DNA of 64,000 nucleotides from an uncultured Photobacterium sp. (GCF_947039875.1 NZ_CAMRAN010000005.1:1-64000), one strand, 5' to 3'; counted from the first letter of the stretch, positions 27,249 through 36,848 are shown. The notes: generated by a model from the sequence alone, not told the origin. Numbers and translations are program-made.

Positions 27249-28577
27249 ATGTCAGCTTATGACACAGTATGTATAATGGCAGCCATTGCAGTCTTTATCT
27301 CAATGATTAACCACCGTATCGGTAAATTTCAACCAACCATCGCCATCACTGGCTGGTCAATTGCAATATCACTGACCCTCTTAATACTCAGTAAATTAGG
27401 CTATATTCCTCACGATGAGGAGCATGAAGTTATTCAGATGATACAAGCAGTCAACTTTGATGACTTCTTACTCAAAGGCGTATTAGGCTTTCTCCTTTTC
27501 GCTGGCGCATTGAACATTCAATTGCCTCATCTTAAAGATCAAAAATTTGAAATCACGTTTTTAGCACTTATTGGCACCTTATTTTCAACCTTCTTTATTG
27601 GAATTGTGTTATGGGCATTGTTTAAGCTTTGCACTATTGATATTGATTTTATTTACTGCTGTCTATTTGGTGCATTAATTTCACCAACCGATCCGATTGC
27701 AGTATTGGCCATCGTCAAAAAGCTCAATGCGCCACAACGAATTTCAACCCAAATAGAAGGTGAATCACTGTTTAATGATGGTGTTGGCTTGGTTATTTTC
27801 GTTACTTTATTTGAAATTGCATTCAGTAAAACAGCACCGACAGTCTCAAGCACTGCGCTATTATTTATTCGTGAAGCGTTAGGTGGTATTGCATGTGGTG
27901 CGATTATTGGAGTGGTGTTCCACTTCTTAATTAAAAGTTCACATGACAATATGTTCCGCTTAATTTTAACGATCTTAATTCCAACATTTGGTTATGTCGT
28001 TAGTGAACATATCGAAGTATCTGCACCACTTGCCATGGTTGTTGCCGGTATTATTATTGGTAACTGGACTCGTAATACCATTTCAGAAGAAGCCGCTCAT
28101 CAGATATCACATTTATGGGAACTCGCTGATGAAATTTTAAATGCGGTTTTATTCTTATTAATTGGTTTGATGATGATCACTTTCACTTTCCATGCGATTG
28201 ATATCGTAGCGGTAGTGATAGCAATTCCATTAGTACTACTGAGCCGTTACCTCAGCGTAAAATATTCTTATAAAATCTTTAACCGTTACCGCAGCTATAA
28301 CCCATTGTCGATTAAAATATTAACGTGGGGAGGATTACGTGGCGGTCTAGCACTTGCGATGGCAATGGCGATTCCAAGTGGTATTCCAATTGGTTTTAGC
28401 CCTGACATTGATGTGAAAGAGATCGTGGTGTTAATGACTTATGCCGTAGTTATTTTCTCTATTATTGTGCAGGGTTCAACAATCACACCAATGATTCATG
28501 AAGCTAAAGCAGAGCAAGAAAAAATGGATCAAGTGACCACAAATTCTACAGCAGAAACGAATACAACCAATAGTTAA
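27249..28577 (+). CDS. NhaP-type Na+(K+)/H+ antiporter (CPA1 family)
   Basis: A 442-residue inner-membrane protein with about 12 segments. Family signatures are GFLLFAGALNIQLPHL, the ion-site region ALISPTDPIAVLAIVKK, EGESLFNDGVGLVIFV (acidic ion ligands) and the late arginine segment WGGLRGGLALAMAMAIP. It exchanges Na+ or K+ for protons and helps pH and salt balance, fitting a marine organism. A hydrophilic C-terminal tail of about 30 residues is short. GGAGC lies before the ATG. It has its own terminator. Confidence 0.9.
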   Translation: MSAYDTVCIMAAIAVFISMINHRIGKFQPTIAITGWSIAISLTLLILSKLGYIPHDEEHEVIQMIQAVNFDDFLLKGVLGFLLFAGALNIQLPHLKDQKFEITFLALIGTLFSTFFIGIVLWALFKLCTIDIDFIYCCLFGALISPTDPIAVLAIVKKLNAPQRISTQIEGESLFNDGVGLVIFVTLFEIAFSKTAPTVSSTALLFIREALGGIACGAIIGVVFHFLIKSSHDNMFRLILTILIPTFGYVVSEHIEVSAPLAMVVAGIIIGNWTRNTISEEAAHQISHLWELADEILNAVLFLLIGLMMITFTFHAIDIVAVVIAIPLVLLSRYLSVKYSYKIFNRYRSYNPLSIKILTWGGLRGGLALAMAMAIPSGIPIGFSPDIDVKEIVVLMTYAVVIFSIIVQGSTITPMIHEAKAEQEKMDQVTTNSTAETNTTNS

Positions 28578-28613
28578 ACGACCACACAAACGCTAATCTA
28601 AGCTAACAATTCA

Positions 28614-28646
28614 ATAGCCACCGCTTATCACGGTGGCTATTTTTAT
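28614..28646 (+). terminator. Rho-independent terminator
   Basis: ATAGCCACCG (28614-28623) pairs with CGGTGGCTAT (28631-28640) and is followed by TTTTTATT. Confidence 0.9.
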
Positions 28647-28748
28647 TATACCGTGATTTATATTCAACAAATATGTAACAAAAATATTGACCATTGCTAA
28701 ATTAGTCATATGATGATCATTACCTATTGATAGTTAGTTATAACGCTT

Positions 28749-29474
28749 ATGAGCAAGGATTGCACTCTCGTTAAATGGGCTACAAATCGTATTTGGTATT
28801 GTGATATGCCATACCGAGTAGCAGGTGCGCCGATGGGTCACCGAATGACAATTATTCGATTAGATAACAACAAACTCTTCATCCATTCCCCCATTGAAAT
28901 AACAGCCACCTTACAACAGCAACTTAGCCAACTGGGTGAGATAGCTTATGTGGTTACTCCTAACAAAAGTCATAATATTTATCTCTCTGATTGGTGGTTA
29001 GCCTATCCTCAAGCGTATTTCTATGCTCCTCCAGGGCTCATCCATAAGCGAAGTGATCTCACTTTTGATGGTGCGCTGGGCAATCACACCCCCTCCCACT
29101 GGCAAGGACAATTACTACAAACGGTAATTAGAGGAAGTGACAGCATGGAAGAAATTGCGTTTTGTGATCCACAATCAAAAACGCTTATTGTTGGTGATGC
29201 ATTAGCATGGATGGTAGACAGTCATCATCCGCTTACCTTTGCACTTTCTGTTATTAACGGCTGTTATTTTAAACCTGCAATGCCTTTGTATTGGCGTATC
29301 ACCTTTCGCAATCACACTCAATTACGTCAATCAATCCAAGAAATCCTAACATGGCCTTTTGAACGTATTATTTTGTCTCATGGAAGAGTCATTGATAACA
29401 ATGCAAAAGCGTATTTTTCCGCCGCATTTCAGTGGGTAATGCCGCATAAATTGAAAATCACAACGATTCAATAA
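28749..29474 (+). CDS. DUF4336 protein (metallo-beta-lactamase-like fold)
   Basis: A 241-residue cytoplasmic protein matching DUF4336: WYCDMPYR, MTIIRLDNNKLFIHSPI, VVTPNKSHNIYLSDWW and a late IILSHGRVI. The pattern follows an MBL fold but with partial metal ligands (SHNIYLSDWW in place of HxHxDH), so it may not be a hydrolase. Function unknown. No operon partner within 150 bases. Confidence 0.75.
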   Translation: MSKDCTLVKWATNRIWYCDMPYRVAGAPMGHRMTIIRLDNNKLFIHSPIEITATLQQQLSQLGEIAYVVTPNKSHNIYLSDWWLAYPQAYFYAPPGLIHKRSDLTFDGALGNHTPSHWQGQLLQTVIRGSDSMEEIAFCDPQSKTLIVGDALAWMVDSHHPLTFALSVINGCYFKPAMPLYWRITFRNHTQLRQSIQEILTWPFERIILSHGRVIDNNAKAYFSAAFQWVMPHKLKITTIQ

Positions 29475-29640
29475 ATAAAAATACGTACATTTATCGGCTA
29501 TTTAGATATATAAGCATTAATTTATGTGCAAGATCAATATTGCTCTTATTTTGAAAGCGCATAGTAATAAAATCACGGCAAAAACACGCCTTTATTTACT
29601 CTTTTAACAATAACAAACCGTCGAGGTTAGGAGTTAATTA

Positions 29641-29907
29641 ATGAACCTTTTTAAACTTTACTCTCGAGATATTCTTGGTCTTGGTGTCGTTGGATTTTTT
29701 ATATTAAGTATTCTCGGTGTTATTTTTAGCCTGATTGCATGCTTCAATTATGCCAGTGGTAATACGGCATTAGCTGCATCAAATGTAGATTTAGCGTTAT
29801 CGCACATTATCTTTATTATTCCCGCACTGATCATCGGTCATTATATCAATCGCCCAGCTTGGGTTGCAGAGGTAGATAAAATCAAATTTGCACGAGAAAT
29901 ACAATAA
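29641..29907 (+). CDS. Small two-span membrane protein
   Basis: An 88-residue protein with two hydrophobic segments (about 12-35 and 52-68), a short loop between them and a charged C-terminus. AGGAG lies eight bases before ATG. Function unknown. Confidence 0.6.
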   Translation: MNLFKLYSRDILGLGVVGFFILSILGVIFSLIACFNYASGNTALAASNVDLALSHIIFIIPALIIGHYINRPAWVAEVDKIKFAREIQ

Positions 29908-29946
29908 TTGCAGATCTTATTTAAGGCACTTAGTTGCTATCATCAC

Positions 29947-30813
29947 TCATTTATCTGCAAATTTCTCACGTAATAACGTCACCATTGCACGCGTTTTTTC
30001 AGGTAAAAAACGCCGCGATGGGTACACTACTGTCATCATAATATCAGAATAATTAACATCCGTTAGCACTTGCACTAACTTACCCTGCAACAAAGACTCT
30101 TGCATTAAAATGTTAGGTAATAACGCAATCCCCTGCCCTAAAATAGCCATCTGCTGAATCATATTAATATCTTCAGACATCAATCGTAAACGAATCCCCT
30201 CTTGTAATAAGGTCGAATTATAACGACTCGCTAATAGCCAATGCTGCTGCAATTCCGCCATTGATTTAGGTTCAGAGTGCCGTTCTAAATATTCTGGTGA
30301 CGCAAATAAACCATTACTTGATGTTAAAATAGCTTGTTGTATATAATCTAAATTAATAATTTCAGCCATATTTGGCAATAACTGCAAATCAATATTTTCC
30401 CTTTCTAAATCAACACTTTCCTGCAAATAAAGCAATTCTAACCGCACCAATGGAAACTGGCTTGCATAAGCATCTAATACTTCTGCAAACATTGGCGACG
30501 AAATAAAAGACGCTGTTGCAGCTAAGCGCAAAACACCTTGTAAACTATTTTGCTGACTTTCAAGTAAATTAACCGCGTGATTCACTTCCGTTAATGGCTG
30601 ATTGATATGTTGATACAATAATCGTCCATTTTCTGTCAATTCGATATGACGTGTAGTACGAATTAATAACTGGCAATGCAGTGCTTTTTCTAATTCTTGT
30701 AAACGTCGGCTTATTTTTGAACGTTGTAACCCATGAGCAGTTGCTGCAGCACTTATCCCACCATGGCGTACTGTTAACATGAATAAATACAAGTCATCCA
30801 TTGATGCTTTCAT
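29947..30813 (-). CDS. LysR-type transcriptional regulator
   Basis: A 288-residue LysR protein. The winged helix at residues 5-65 includes ISAAATAHGLQRSKISRRLQELEK and LLIRTTRHIELTENG. The C-terminal co-inducer domain follows. It is divergent from the HlyD gene across 115 bases, the classic arrangement for a LysR regulator of an efflux operon, so it probably controls the HlyD/DUF2955 pair (compare AaeR-aaeAB). The inducer is unknown, possibly an aromatic acid. Confidence 0.88.
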   Translation of the reverse strand: MKASMDDLYLFMLTVRHGGISAAATAHGLQRSKISRRLQELEKALHCQLLIRTTRHIELTENGRLLYQHINQPLTEVNHAVNLLESQQNSLQGVLRLAATASFISSPMFAEVLDAYASQFPLVRLELLYLQESVDLERENIDLQLLPNMAEIINLDYIQQAILTSSNGLFASPEYLERHSEPKSMAELQQHWLLASRYNSTLLQEGIRLRLMSEDINMIQQMAILGQGIALLPNILMQESLLQGKLVQVLTDVNYSDIMMTVVYPSRRFLPEKTRAMVTLLREKFADK

Positions 30814-30928
30814 TATGCGTCCTCACATTGTCCTATATTTAGCTCACAAGTGTGACATTTGTCGCAGTATTCTAGCAAGTTAATTTTTCTTATACTGATC
30901 AGCTTGATTGTGAACACTGGAATATTTC

Positions 30929-31996
30929 ATGCCAAATTCTCATACTACTTTTCAACGCTGGATGCGTTGTTTAATTATTATTTTTATTTTAATCATGGCC
31001 TACATTGTTATTGCCGATAGGTATGTCCCCTTAACGACTGAAGGTCGTGTTCAAGGTTATGTGGTACAAATTGCACCCGAAATTTCAGGTAGAATTACAC
31101 AAGTCAACATTAAAAATAATCAAACAGTTATTAAAGGCCAGTTACTGTTTCAGATTGATGATCAAAAATACCGTTTAGCGGTAGTTCAAGCACAGGTCGC
31201 TTTAGAAAAAGCTCATCAGCAAGAGCAATCACTGTATGCTCAAGTCAATGCTGCTCAAGCAAATATTGCTACCAACCAAGCTAATTATAATAACGCCCAT
31301 AATGACTTTAAGCGAATTGACCAATTAGCAAAAAAGAGACTAGTTTCTGCATCAATGCGTGATGGTGCGTATACTAAAAAACAAGCCACACAAGCTAATT
31401 TAGCCGCAGCGAAGCAACAAGCAATTGTCATAAAAACACAGTTAGGATCTAAAAAAGGTAAAAGTACTGTAGTGCTTGCTGCTGAGAATGCATTAGCGCA
31501 AGCTAAACTAAATCTAACCCATACTAAAGTCATTGCTCCAAGCGATGGTGTGATCACTAACCTTCAAGTTGATGTCGGCACAATGGCAAATGCTAATCAA
31601 CCTATGTTAACTTTTATACCTACTGATTCAATGTGGGTAGCGGCTGATTTTAGAGAAAAATCAACCGCTAAATTCACACCTCATTCAACCGCCTATGTTG
31701 CCTATGATGCACTTCCAGGCCAAGTGTTTCCATTAACGATAAATAGCCGTGATTTTGGTGTTGCCGCAGCACAACAAATAGCAAATGGTCGCCTGGCTGT
31801 AATGGAAACCAGCAATCGTTGGGTACGAGATGCACAACGAGTACGTGTGAATTTAACCAGTCAACACTCATTACCACCACAGTTATTTGTTGGTTCACGC
31901 GCAACTGTTGTTGTCTATCCTCAAAATAATCCGGTATGGCAATTGTTAGCTAAAATAGAAATTCACTTAGCCAGTGTGCTGCATTTTATTTACTAA
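30929..31996 (+). CDS. HlyD-family periplasmic adaptor (AaeA/EmrA-like)
   Basis: A 355-residue membrane fusion protein. One N-terminal membrane segment (about 12-30) is followed by the lipoyl half GYVVQIAPEISGRITQVNIKNN, a helical hairpin rich in Ala/Gln/Lys (80-180), the second lipoyl half ending IAPSDGVITNLQVDVG, and the beta-barrel (WVAADFREKSTAKF). It links an inner-membrane pump to an outer-membrane channel. The DUF2955 gene follows 52 bases downstream and probably encodes the pump. Confidence 0.88.
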   Translation: MPNSHTTFQRWMRCLIIIFILIMAYIVIADRYVPLTTEGRVQGYVVQIAPEISGRITQVNIKNNQTVIKGQLLFQIDDQKYRLAVVQAQVALEKAHQQEQSLYAQVNAAQANIATNQANYNNAHNDFKRIDQLAKKRLVSASMRDGAYTKKQATQANLAAAKQQAIVIKTQLGSKKGKSTVVLAAENALAQAKLNLTHTKVIAPSDGVITNLQVDVGTMANANQPMLTFIPTDSMWVAADFREKSTAKFTPHSTAYVAYDALPGQVFPLTINSRDFGVAAAQQIANGRLAVMETSNRWVRDAQRVRVNLTSQHSLPPQLFVGSRATVVVYPQNNPVWQLLAKIEIHLASVLHFIY

Positions 31997-32048
31997 CCCA
32001 ATATCAATTACTAATGCGATGAGTAATTAATTTTCGGAGTCATTATCT

Positions 32049-33077
32049 ATGAAAACAATGCGACTTTGGTTTGGCTGCGTAATAGGCTTAGCTGTGAGTA
32101 TGATCTTTGGATGGTCATACGGTTTTTTTATTGCTTTATTACCGATTAATATCATGATGATTTCAGATCATTGGCACTGGAATAACTATTTACAGGTGGT
32201 AGCGGGTGTTATTTGGGTTACTCTCGAAGTTAGTTTTATTGATGGCTTTTTCCAATCATCACCAATACTGTTAACTGCGATTGTAGGTATATTGTTTCTC
32301 GAAAAATGTATTGCTATGAGTAATAAGAAGACCTATTTATTCGGTTTTATCGGTTTACTCGTCGGCTCAATTTCGCTTAATTTTGCCAGCTATAGTAGTT
32401 TTGATTTGGAAGACTTTTCAATGACACTATGGTGTAGTGCGATTGTAACTGTGCCTATCTGTGCGCTGGCTTATTATTTCTTTCCTGAACCAACTACTGA
32501 ATCAACCGCCAATACAGTCAGTGATACCACAAATAATGTCCAACGTTACGATCATATCGGCATGATAAGACAAACAGCATTGGGCTGGATTATCACGATG
32601 CTTGCCTTTTTGGTATTCCAATTTGGAGATCTGAATGATTCATTATCAGCCCAAGCATCCATATTGATCGTGCTTTCGCCAATGACATTAATTGGTTCAC
32701 TGGCAGCTGCAAAAATACGTATTATTGGTACTTTTCTTGGCTGTTTGGCTGGATTAATGATTCAAATCGGACTCTATTCTTGGTCAGATAATGGAGTGTT
32801 ATTTATTATGGCTTATGCGATTGCTGCGGGATTCTTTTGCTCTTGGCTCGCCCTTGGCACCATCAAATCTAGCATTGCGTTTTCGGCAATGTCGGCATTA
32901 ACGGTACCATTAACAACATCTTTAATTCCCGATCAAAAAGATGCCGTATTTGCTATTTTTTATCGCTTTAGTTCTATTTTGGTTGCCGTTATTTTAACCT
33001 CGATGGCTATTTGGATTATTCATCATTTTCTAGTACGGGTGATCAAATCACCCAATGAACATTTTAGTCACAGTTAA
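32049..33077 (+). CDS. DUF2955 membrane protein, likely efflux partner
   Basis: A 342-residue inner-membrane protein with about ten hydrophobic segments in two halves, separated by a polar loop (about 150-175). This layout matches DUF2955 proteins, related to FUSC/AaeB-type exporters. Paired with the upstream HlyD gene and the divergent LysR regulator, it probably forms an AaeAB-like export system. TCGGAG lies before ATG 32049. Substrate unknown. Confidence 0.8.
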   Translation: MKTMRLWFGCVIGLAVSMIFGWSYGFFIALLPINIMMISDHWHWNNYLQVVAGVIWVTLEVSFIDGFFQSSPILLTAIVGILFLEKCIAMSNKKTYLFGFIGLLVGSISLNFASYSSFDLEDFSMTLWCSAIVTVPICALAYYFFPEPTTESTANTVSDTTNNVQRYDHIGMIRQTALGWIITMLAFLVFQFGDLNDSLSAQASILIVLSPMTLIGSLAAAKIRIIGTFLGCLAGLMIQIGLYSWSDNGVLFIMAYAIAAGFFCSWLALGTIKSSIAFSAMSALTVPLTTSLIPDQKDAVFAIFYRFSSILVAVILTSMAIWIIHHFLVRVIKSPNEHFSHS

Positions 33078-33206
33078 GATTTGTTGATACAACCATAAAG
33101 TGATATTGCTTCTTTTTATATCTAAAGTGGATTATAAATTGGATCACAACGTTAACGTTCTGGCTATAAAGGCAACTAATTCAAATTGTGAGGGGTAAAT
33201 CAGCTT

Positions 33207-33288
33207 CTCACTTTGGGGCATTTTTTAGTTAGCCGTTCTGACTAACTAAAAAGTGGACAAATTTGAGCTAGCCATTCGAGCCAGCTCA
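33207..33288. repeat. Tandem palindromic repeats, copies 2 and 3
   Basis: CTCACTTTGGGGCA (33207-33220) is followed by the palindrome at 33225-33249 (TTAGTTAG/CTAACTAA) and a second at 33264-33288 (TGAGCTAGC/GCCAGCTCA). Each palindrome is followed by a conserved TGGACA spacer. The CTCACTTTGGGGCA block recurs at 37073. No protein gene is seen across 33078-33529. Confidence 0.75.
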
Positions 33289-33529
33289 ATTTTGGACAGA
33301 AATCAGTTTCGGAAAGTTTCTCATTAGCAATCCATGAATAACTACAGGTATGGGAAGGAGTAAAAAGCCCCATTCTGGTTAAAATGAGGCAAAAAGATTA
33401 TTTTTCATGTAAACGTTAAAAAATGGGATAGCGACAGCTCAATCATTTACATTACAAGTAGCGAACGCTTTAGCTATACTCCCCCTCAAAATCGACCGTC
33501 TGTTGACAAAGCTTGTTTGATTCACAGAG

Positions 33530-34780
33530 TTAGAGTAATTTGCACTCATTGTAATGAGTATGTTTAGATTGAAATGATTTATTTATATGAGAATAAATAT
33601 CTTCAATGCTTTCTTTATGTATACGGAAGTTATCATTATTTAATGTAAATGAAACTTCTTCAAACGGACTATCTCCGCCTAGTAAGTTAATACATAGTAT
33701 TCTTTTATTTATTTTCTTGGCAAAAGATAGCTCCATTTCAATCCAAGGTGAACTGATTTCAAGGTTTGTATTTATAGATTTTTCTGATCTTAAAAAAATC
33801 ACAACCTTTGACTGTTTTATTCTTTCCATTAGAACAAGTTTAGTATAGTTACTGGCTACTTCACGCCTTAAGAAATCATTATCACTTGTCCAGTCCAAAT
33901 ACACTGATAATTTGTGATTATTCAAAGAGTTCTTTAATATTAATGCCTTATCGTTATCATGGTAGCTATGTGAAATAAAAACATCGAATGATTTTTTTCT
34001 TTGTATTGAATTGGAATTTAGCCTTTTTATTAGATCACTAGGTGTTACTATAAATTGGTCACGTTCTATGTGATACTCTTTCTGCTTTCCTTTGAAATTT
34101 TTACGAAGCTTTACATATACTCCTGATTTCTGAAGATGATTAAACGCCTCTCTTCTTACTTGATTGTTTCTTTCACTGTCATTTAATTTCTGTAAGAATC
34201 TTATTGACTTATTACAATTAAACTTTTTAACTTCATTTACAATCTCTAATTTTTCTTGAATAGTAACACCTTTTCGATGATATTGAGATATAAATAAATC
34301 TATATATAGTGGCTCCAAGTTTTGTGCTAACTTGTTATTTTCTGCAATGTTTTTATGGTAAATGTCATTTTTTATTTTCCTGTCTTCTTTGAATTTATTA
34401 TACTCATGTTCTCTGACGAATTCATTGAAGCGTTTTTTATGCTCTTCTATAAATCTATGAGACATAATTTGTTCGGTCTTAGCTAAGCCAAATAAGAAAT
34501 CTTCTGGTTTTTTGTGATGAAATCGAGTCCTCTTTCCATTCTTTTTAAGATTTTTATCTTTATCGGTATAGTATTGGTACCGACTAACAAGTTCTTTCCA
34601 TTGTCTTGGATAAAACTCTTTAAATATATTTAGCATTGTAACCCTATTATATTCGTAAGGGAGAACCTTTGATATCGAATTAAGTGGGTATGTGAATGAC
34701 TTCATATATAATCCAGTTTCTTTATTATACTTTCTCTTTACAATCCCCGACATGATCACTCTTGTTATTTTTAAAGCCAT
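33530..34780 (-). CDS. TIR-domain protein, second Thoeris sensor (ThsB-like) with long basic N-terminus
   Basis: The C-terminal about 150 residues form a TIR domain: FDVFISHSYHDND (265-277), LSVYLDWTSD, KLVLMERIKQSKVVIFLRS and SSPWIEMELSFAKK, with the NADase-type WxxxE (W346, E350). Residues 1-260 are strongly basic, helical and unlike a typical ThsB; part (REAFNHLQKSGVYV) looks winged-helix-like. It follows thsA by 25 bases in the same direction. In Thoeris, TIR proteins sense phage and make a cyclic ADP-ribose signal that activates ThsA; several TIR genes per system are known. This one may recognise a different phage trigger. Starts at 34780 or 34753 are possible. Confidence 0.8.
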   Translation of the reverse strand: MALKITRVIMSGIVKRKYNKETGLYMKSFTYPLNSISKVLPYEYNRVTMLNIFKEFYPRQWKELVSRYQYYTDKDKNLKKNGKRTRFHHKKPEDFLFGLAKTEQIMSHRFIEEHKKRFNEFVREHEYNKFKEDRKIKNDIYHKNIAENNKLAQNLEPLYIDLFISQYHRKGVTIQEKLEIVNEVKKFNCNKSIRFLQKLNDSERNNQVRREAFNHLQKSGVYVKLRKNFKGKQKEYHIERDQFIVTPSDLIKRLNSNSIQRKKSFDVFISHSYHDNDKALILKNSLNNHKLSVYLDWTSDNDFLRREVASNYTKLVLMERIKQSKVVIFLRSEKSINTNLEISSPWIEMELSFAKKINKRILCINLLGGDSPFEEVSFTLNNDNFRIHKESIEDIYSHINKSFQSKHTHYNECKLL

Positions 34781-34796
34781 GGAAATTCCATGGCTT
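34774..34796 (-). promoter_or_regulatory. Hairpin over the start codon of the second TIR gene
   Basis: AAGCCATGG (34774-34782) pairs with CCATGGCTT (34788-34796), 5-base loop. The stem includes the start codon at 34780, so ribosomes leaving thsA could open it (translational coupling). Confidence 0.5.
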
Positions 34797-34805
34797 ATGA
34801 TTTCA

Positions 34806-36248
34806 TTATTGGCTTTTCTCGTTTAACTCAAGTATATCTATTATGGTGTCAATCAAATTTTCAAACTCAACATCTAAATCACCTAACTTCAGATAAAGTT
34901 CCTTCATTTTATTTGAAATATTAGGGTTATCTTGTATTTGTGTATTTATCTCTAACCATAACTCTTTTGACATATACCCTGTCGTACCAATAGGCAGCAG
35001 GAATAGATTATTTTGTTTTGCAATTTCAAACTCTTCCCTCATACCATTGGAAGGTATAATTCTTTCTCCATCTAACTTATTCCCAAACAGAAATAATGCT
35101 ATTCCTGCATAATTTATCATATCTTCTCTATATTTCGTCCAAAGTCCAGATAACGGAATTTCGCCAGAGGTTGATTGTGGGAATGGTCGTAATATAAGTT
35201 TGTCTTCTAGTTTTGCTTTCGGACTTTTAAATGTTTGTTCTAGTGCGCCAGAAATGACGGAACTTCCAACGCCTAAACCGAAACCTGAGACAATTCTCAT
35301 ATTTTTAGAAACTAATTTCTTACTTAAATCATAGACAAACTTTAAAGCTTGATGCTCACCTATATTTCCGTACTCATGAGCGGCACCCGAAATAAATACG
35401 GTTTTAGATTTAAATTTTTTCTCAAGCCTTTTTAATAAATCGGTAATATCTTGAAAATCATCAACCAATACTGTTTTGATATTAAATCGTGCGAGGTCTT
35501 TTATAAAATACTCTTGCTTTCTAACACGATAATCAAAATCTACATCTTCTTCGTCTTGTTGTTTTTCTACATTTTTTATAAAACAGTAGTGTCGTCTTTG
35601 GTTCTTTTCATAAGCTACACGCACTCTGCTAAGAATATAGTCTAAGTTTGGATCGGTAAAACTAAAACCAATAAAAATGAATGTTTTAGAAATTAGATCG
35701 CCTTTTAAGTTAGCTAAATATTGTTCCATTTTGACATGATATTTTTCATAATCATCTTTAGTTAAAACGGCATGACTTGGGTGTTCAACATCACCATGCA
35801 TCTTGTAAACAACAGCATCACGTTTTGGTTTTGTCGTAGCCAAGTGATCTTTAGTATGCTTTACATCGGCAATTTTCCCAGCCTTGTCTAATGCCAATTC
35901 TATAACTCTATCATAGTTCGTAGTCCAATAAGTGCGGATTGGAAGTCTAGCCAGTATTCTGTGATTCTCAGTTTCTTCGGCTTCTCTTGAAAACTCTTCA
36001 ATTAATCTTTGGTTTAACTGGCTACGGTTAGCATCATTATCATTGCAGTGATACTGAGCGAGAGCGACTAGATCACTTTCTCTTTCAACATCAAGACCTA
36101 GTTCATCAGCTATGGGACGGAGTAACTCTGCCCAGTTTACAAATCCAGATCCTGCTGACATACCAGCTCCTACAAAAACGGCTACATTTTCTTCTGCAAG
36201 CTCTTTTCCTATATCTTGTAGGAATGACTGTTTTATGCGGTCTCTCAT
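34806..36248 (-). CDS. thsA: Thoeris effector ThsA (SIR2 plus SLOG domains)
   Basis: ThsA is the Thoeris effector NADase: the cyclic ADP-ribose signal from ThsB binds its SLOG domain and the SIR2 domain depletes NAD+, aborting infection. SIR2 residues are visible: FVGAGMSAGSG near 25-35, WTTNYDR with N111, and KMHGD with H151, matching the catalytic Asn/His pair of Bacillus ThsA. The SLOG domain (about 285-470) has VFISGAAHEYGN, SGFGLGVGSSV and NGMREEFEIAKQNN. Length (480) is normal. It lies between the two TIR genes. Confidence 0.92.
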   Translation of the reverse strand: MRDRIKQSFLQDIGKELAEENVAVFVGAGMSAGSGFVNWAELLRPIADELGLDVERESDLVALAQYHCNDNDANRSQLNQRLIEEFSREAEETENHRILARLPIRTYWTTNYDRVIELALDKAGKIADVKHTKDHLATTKPKRDAVVYKMHGDVEHPSHAVLTKDDYEKYHVKMEQYLANLKGDLISKTFIFIGFSFTDPNLDYILSRVRVAYEKNQRRHYCFIKNVEKQQDEEDVDFDYRVRKQEYFIKDLARFNIKTVLVDDFQDITDLLKRLEKKFKSKTVFISGAAHEYGNIGEHQALKFVYDLSKKLVSKNMRIVSGFGLGVGSSVISGALEQTFKSPKAKLEDKLILRPFPQSTSGEIPLSGLWTKYREDMINYAGIALFLFGNKLDGERIIPSNGMREEFEIAKQNNLFLLPIGTTGYMSKELWLEINTQIQDNPNISNKMKELYLKLGDLDVEFENLIDTIIDILELNEKSQ

Positions 36249-36300
36249 TAATAATATCTCTATTGACTCGTATGTATGACGTTACAGTGGATGTAATGAT

Positions 36301-36343
36301 AAGAGCGGCACTTTGATCCTTTTGTATGGCAAAGTACGCTCTT
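36301..36343. terminator. Hairpin in the thsB-thsA gap
   Basis: AAGAGCG (36301-36307) plus ACTTTG (36310-36315) pair with CAAAGT (36330-36335) plus CGCTCTT (36337-36343), with small bulges. It sits in the 114-base space between thsB and thsA and could lower readthrough into thsA. Confidence 0.5.
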
Positions 36344-36362
36344 TAGTTTGAAATATTGTGGG

Positions 36363-36848
36363 CTATTTTTTTCTTTGAGCTATGGCTTGACTAACCCAAT
36401 ACTCCATATTTTCAGCTATGTCCTTATACGCATCGTTTGGGTTAGGGTCGTAGCAACTCACGACGGATGAAAGCTTTGTCCCATCATTAAATGCAAACTG
36501 CTCAAATGGATTTTTACCCTTTAGGCCTTTTCCATTGCGAGGACAGACTAAGTTGTGAATATGAATACCAAAAATCGGTTTTCCATCACTCCAAGCTTTT
36601 TCGATTTCGTATTTAACCCAAGGCCGAGTGTGAGTCTCTTGCCCTACAAGAACAATAACGCATTGCTTGTACTTAAAATTGTCATCGATCCAGCGTTTGA
36701 TTGATGCATCACCACCACGCTTTACTGTTTCCCAGTCGTTTGCTGAAACTGGAGTATTCCCTTCAAGTGCACCTATGTTACGAACTTGCTGTACACGCAT
36801 TACATCATTTCCGTAATGGAAACTAAAAAAAACTGGTTTTCTGGCCAT
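36363..36848 (-). CDS. thsB: Thoeris sensor ThsB (TIR-like, DUF1863 type)
   Basis: A 161-residue single-domain TIR-like protein with VFFSFHYGNDVMRVQQVRN at the start, IDDNFKYKQCVIVLVGQET in the middle and RPWVKYEIEKAW, giving the catalytic glutamate (E81, in W77-x3-E81). This is the classic type I ThsB, which senses phage infection and converts NAD+ to a cyclic ADP-ribose isomer. AAGGTGG precedes ATG 36848. It is first in the operon, ahead of thsA and the second TIR gene. Confidence 0.88.
   Translation of the reverse strand: MARKPVFFSFHYGNDVMRVQQVRNIGALEGNTPVSANDWETVKRGGDASIKRWIDDNFKYKQCVIVLVGQETHTRPWVKYEIEKAWSDGKPIFGIHIHNLVCPRNGKGLKGKNPFEQFAFNDGTKLSSVVSCYDPNPNDAYKDIAENMEYWVSQAIAQRKK

Noticed and set aside
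33207..33288. Possible CRISPR array or integron attC sites
   Set aside because: Units are palindromes with near-identical short spacers and no cas or integrase gene; spacing and content do not fit either.
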